Positions 13,189-14,530 of a stretch of 14,530 nucleotides of DNA are shown here, piece by piece. Source of the stretch: Leucobacter sp. UBA1945 (GTDB lineage Bacteria > Actinomycetota > Actinomycetes > Actinomycetales > Microbacteriaceae); contig DDEV01000051.1 of the NCBI GenBank assembly GCA_002336855.1, positions 1 to 14,530 on the forward strand, in the 5' to 3' direction. The notes below the pieces were generated by a model, which searched no databases, was not told where the DNA came from, and was given only the letters and a program-made list of their open reading frames with translations. Each line of letters starts with the position of its first letter. Positions within the stretch are counted from its first letter, which is position 1. A program made the translations under genes and the position numbers.

Positions 13189-14433
13189 GTGTCGTTCAAG
13201 AGCCGTATGGTGTCGAGCGCTGCGAGGCCCGAACGCGGACTGTTGCGGCTGCTCGGACCCGCCTTCGTCGCTGCAATCGCCTATGTCGACCCGGGCAACG
13301 TGGCCGCTAACCTGTCTGCGGGGGCAAAGTACGGGTATCTGCTGGTGTGGGTGCTTGTGCTCGCAAACGCGATGGCCGTTATCGTGCAGTACCTCTCGGC
13401 CAAACTCGGTCTTGTTACCGGAAAGAGCCTCGCCGAGATGCTCGGCGAACGCATGCCGAGAGTCTCGCGCCTCTTGTATTGGGCGCAGGCCGAGCTGGTG
13501 GCCGTCGCGACCGACCTCGCCGAAGTGATCGGCGGGGCAATCGCTCTCGCGATCCTTTTCGACTTGCCACTGCTGATCGGCGGCATCATCGTCGGCATCG
13601 TTTCTCTGGCGCTACTCGCACTGCAACGCCGAGGGCAGCAAACCTTCGAGCGGGTCATCATCGCGCTGCTTGCGATCATTACCATCGGCTTCGTCGCGGG
13701 GCTCTTCGTGAGTCCGCTCGACTGGGGTGGGGTCGCCACGGGGTTGGTGCCTCGTTTCGAGGGCACCGAAACCGTGCTGCTCGCCGCGAGCATGCTCGGC
13801 GCGACGGTCATGCCACACGCGATCTATCTGCACTCGTCGCTCGCTCGCGACCGCCACGGCGCCTCGCACAGCCCGCAGCGACTGGGTCGCCTGCTCAAGG
13901 CGACACGGCTCGACGTGCTGCTTGCGCTCGTGCTCGCCGGCGGCGTGAACATTGCGATGCTGTTGCTGGCCGCGTCTTCGCTCGCTGGCGTCGAAGGAAC
14001 CGACACGATCGAGGGCGCTGCGGCCGCGATCAGTTCGCACCTCGGGCCCGCGATCGGCATCATCTTCGGCATCGGGCTGCTCGCCTCTGGCCTAGCTTCA
14101 ACCTCGGTTGGCGCCTATGCGGGCGCCGACATCATGGGCGGCTTGCTGCGCATTCGGTTTCCGCTGTTGTTGCGTCGGCTCATCACTCTGATTCCGGCCC
14201 TCGTCGTGCTCGGTCTTGAGATTGATCCGACCAGGGCGCTCGTGCTGAGTCAGGTAGTGCTCTCGTTCGGCATACCCTTCGCGCTGATTCCGCTGATCTG
14301 GTTGACGAGCAAGCGTTCAGTGATGGGTGAGTACGTGAACGGTATGGCGATGAGGATCGCGGCAACCGTCGTCACTGTGCTCATCGTTGCGCTCAACGTG
14401 CTGCTGATCGGGCTGACGCTGACGGGCAGCTAG
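13189..14433 (+). CDS. mntH: Nramp-family divalent metal (Mn2+/Fe2+) transporter MntH
   Basis: A 414-residue integral membrane proton-coupled importer of Mn2+ and Fe2+ with about eleven helices, of usual family length. Metal-site motifs are present: DPGN (34-37) in helix 1 and ATVMPH (205-210) in helix 6. The Ala-x-x-Met arrangement marks transition-metal Nramps rather than the Mg/Al-type relatives. The common MPHN reads MPHA here, a variant outside the metal ligands. The start is GTG at 13189, preceded by GGAGGGG four bases upstream; ATG at 13207 is an alternative but lacks such a site. It stands as a single gene with its own control region (palindrome, second inverted repeat), as expected for metal-dependent regulation by an MntR/DtxR-type repressor; no such regulator gene lies in the window. 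Confidence 0.95.
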   Translation: MSFKSRMVSSAARPERGLLRLLGPAFVAAIAYVDPGNVAANLSAGAKYGYLLVWVLVLANAMAVIVQYLSAKLGLVTGKSLAEMLGERMPRVSRLLYWAQAELVAVATDLAEVIGGAIALAILFDLPLLIGGIIVGIVSLALLALQRRGQQTFERVIIALLAIITIGFVAGLFVSPLDWGGVATGLVPRFEGTETVLLAASMLGATVMPHAIYLHSSLARDRHGASHSPQRLGRLLKATRLDVLLALVLAGGVNIAMLLLAASSLAGVEGTDTIEGAAAAISSHLGPAIGIIFGIGLLASGLASTSVGAYAGADIMGGLLRIRFPLLLRRLITLIPALVVLGLEIDPTRALVLSQVVLSFGIPFALIPLIWLTSKRSVMGEYVNGMAMRIAATVVTVLIVALNVLLIGLTLTGS

Positions 14434-14444
14434 GCGGCCTCGGT

Positions 14445-14530
14445 TTAGCCTGGCTGCTGGGTCGTGCGCCGAAAACCCTCGCTGTCGGCGGCGATGGTTC
14501 CCTCTCGGTGCGTGCGCATCAGTTGTTCGA
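14445..14530 (-). CDS. Possible 3' end of a minus-strand gene leaving the window
   Basis: On the minus strand one frame is open from the window edge to a TAA at 14445-14447. It encodes about 28 residues, EQLMRTHREGTIAADSEGFR followed by RTTQQPG, with about 70 percent G/C at third positions. It would be convergent with mntH, 11 bp apart. The fragment is too short to assign to a family, and a second minus-strand frame is also open, so this is tentative. Confidence 0.35.
   Translation of the reverse strand, partial: EQLMRTHREGTIAADSEGFRRTTQQPG

Noticed and set aside
1..14530. Looked for CRISPR arrays, transposases, integrases, attachment sites and defence genes
   Set aside because: No direct-repeat array, no mobile-element gene, and no repeat flanking the tRNA; nothing supports an island or defence system.

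Overview
The window is high-GC DNA (roughly two thirds G+C by eye) with dense genes, strong G/C at third codon positions and several GTG/TTG starts. The gene content (vLRR-domain membrane protein, LANTG-type sorting signal, PspC/DesK-like two-component operon with a DUF4097 protein, coiled-coil M23 peptidase) points to an actinobacterium, most likely of the Microbacteriaceae type. The taxonomic call is inference; no rRNA or marker gene is present.

Layout. (1) 2-316: the C-terminal end of a BMP-family (nucleoside/simple sugar) ABC permease that enters from the left. (2) 337-2879: a divergent pair, a phosphomannomutase-like HAD phosphatase on the minus strand and a DUF885 metallopeptidase-like protein on the plus strand. 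(3) 2939-4684, minus strand: a secreted coiled-coil M23 peptidoglycan peptidase followed after 3 nt by a nucleoside deaminase. (4) 4926-7067, minus strand: a large surface protein with two lamin-tail domains, a beta-propeller-like region and a C-terminal sortase signal. (5) 7250-9186, plus strand: a vLRR-TM-HExxH membrane protein and an alpha/beta hydrolase, ended by a strong hairpin terminator shared with a minus-strand tRNA-Pro(CGG) at 9270-9343. (6) 9514-10062, minus strand: a small secreted protein with a conserved C-terminal 'PGRH...DGY...YDxG...LDVY' domain. It is divergent from (7) 10180-13075, a three-gene operon of sensor kinase, response regulator and DUF4097 membrane protein, a LiaFSR-like envelope-stress arrangement. 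(8) 13189-14433: an Nramp Mn2+/Fe2+ transporter (mntH). It is preceded by a perfect 38-bp palindrome and a second inverted repeat. (9) The last ~85 bases may hold the 3' end of a minus-strand gene.

The common theme is the cell envelope: wall hydrolysis (M23), a wall-anchored surface protein, a membrane metallopeptidase, a small secreted wall-type domain and an envelope-sensing two-component system. No mobile element, CRISPR array or anti-phage system is visible, and codon use looks uniform, so this reads as an ordinary chromosomal region rather than an island. The most notable points are the 38-bp palindrome at the mntH promoter, a repeated -10-like TANNNT element placed 6-7 nt before start codons (leaderless transcripts), a 16-bp inverted repeat between the two-component operon and the divergent secreted gene, and the unusual vLRR-TM-HExxH architecture.
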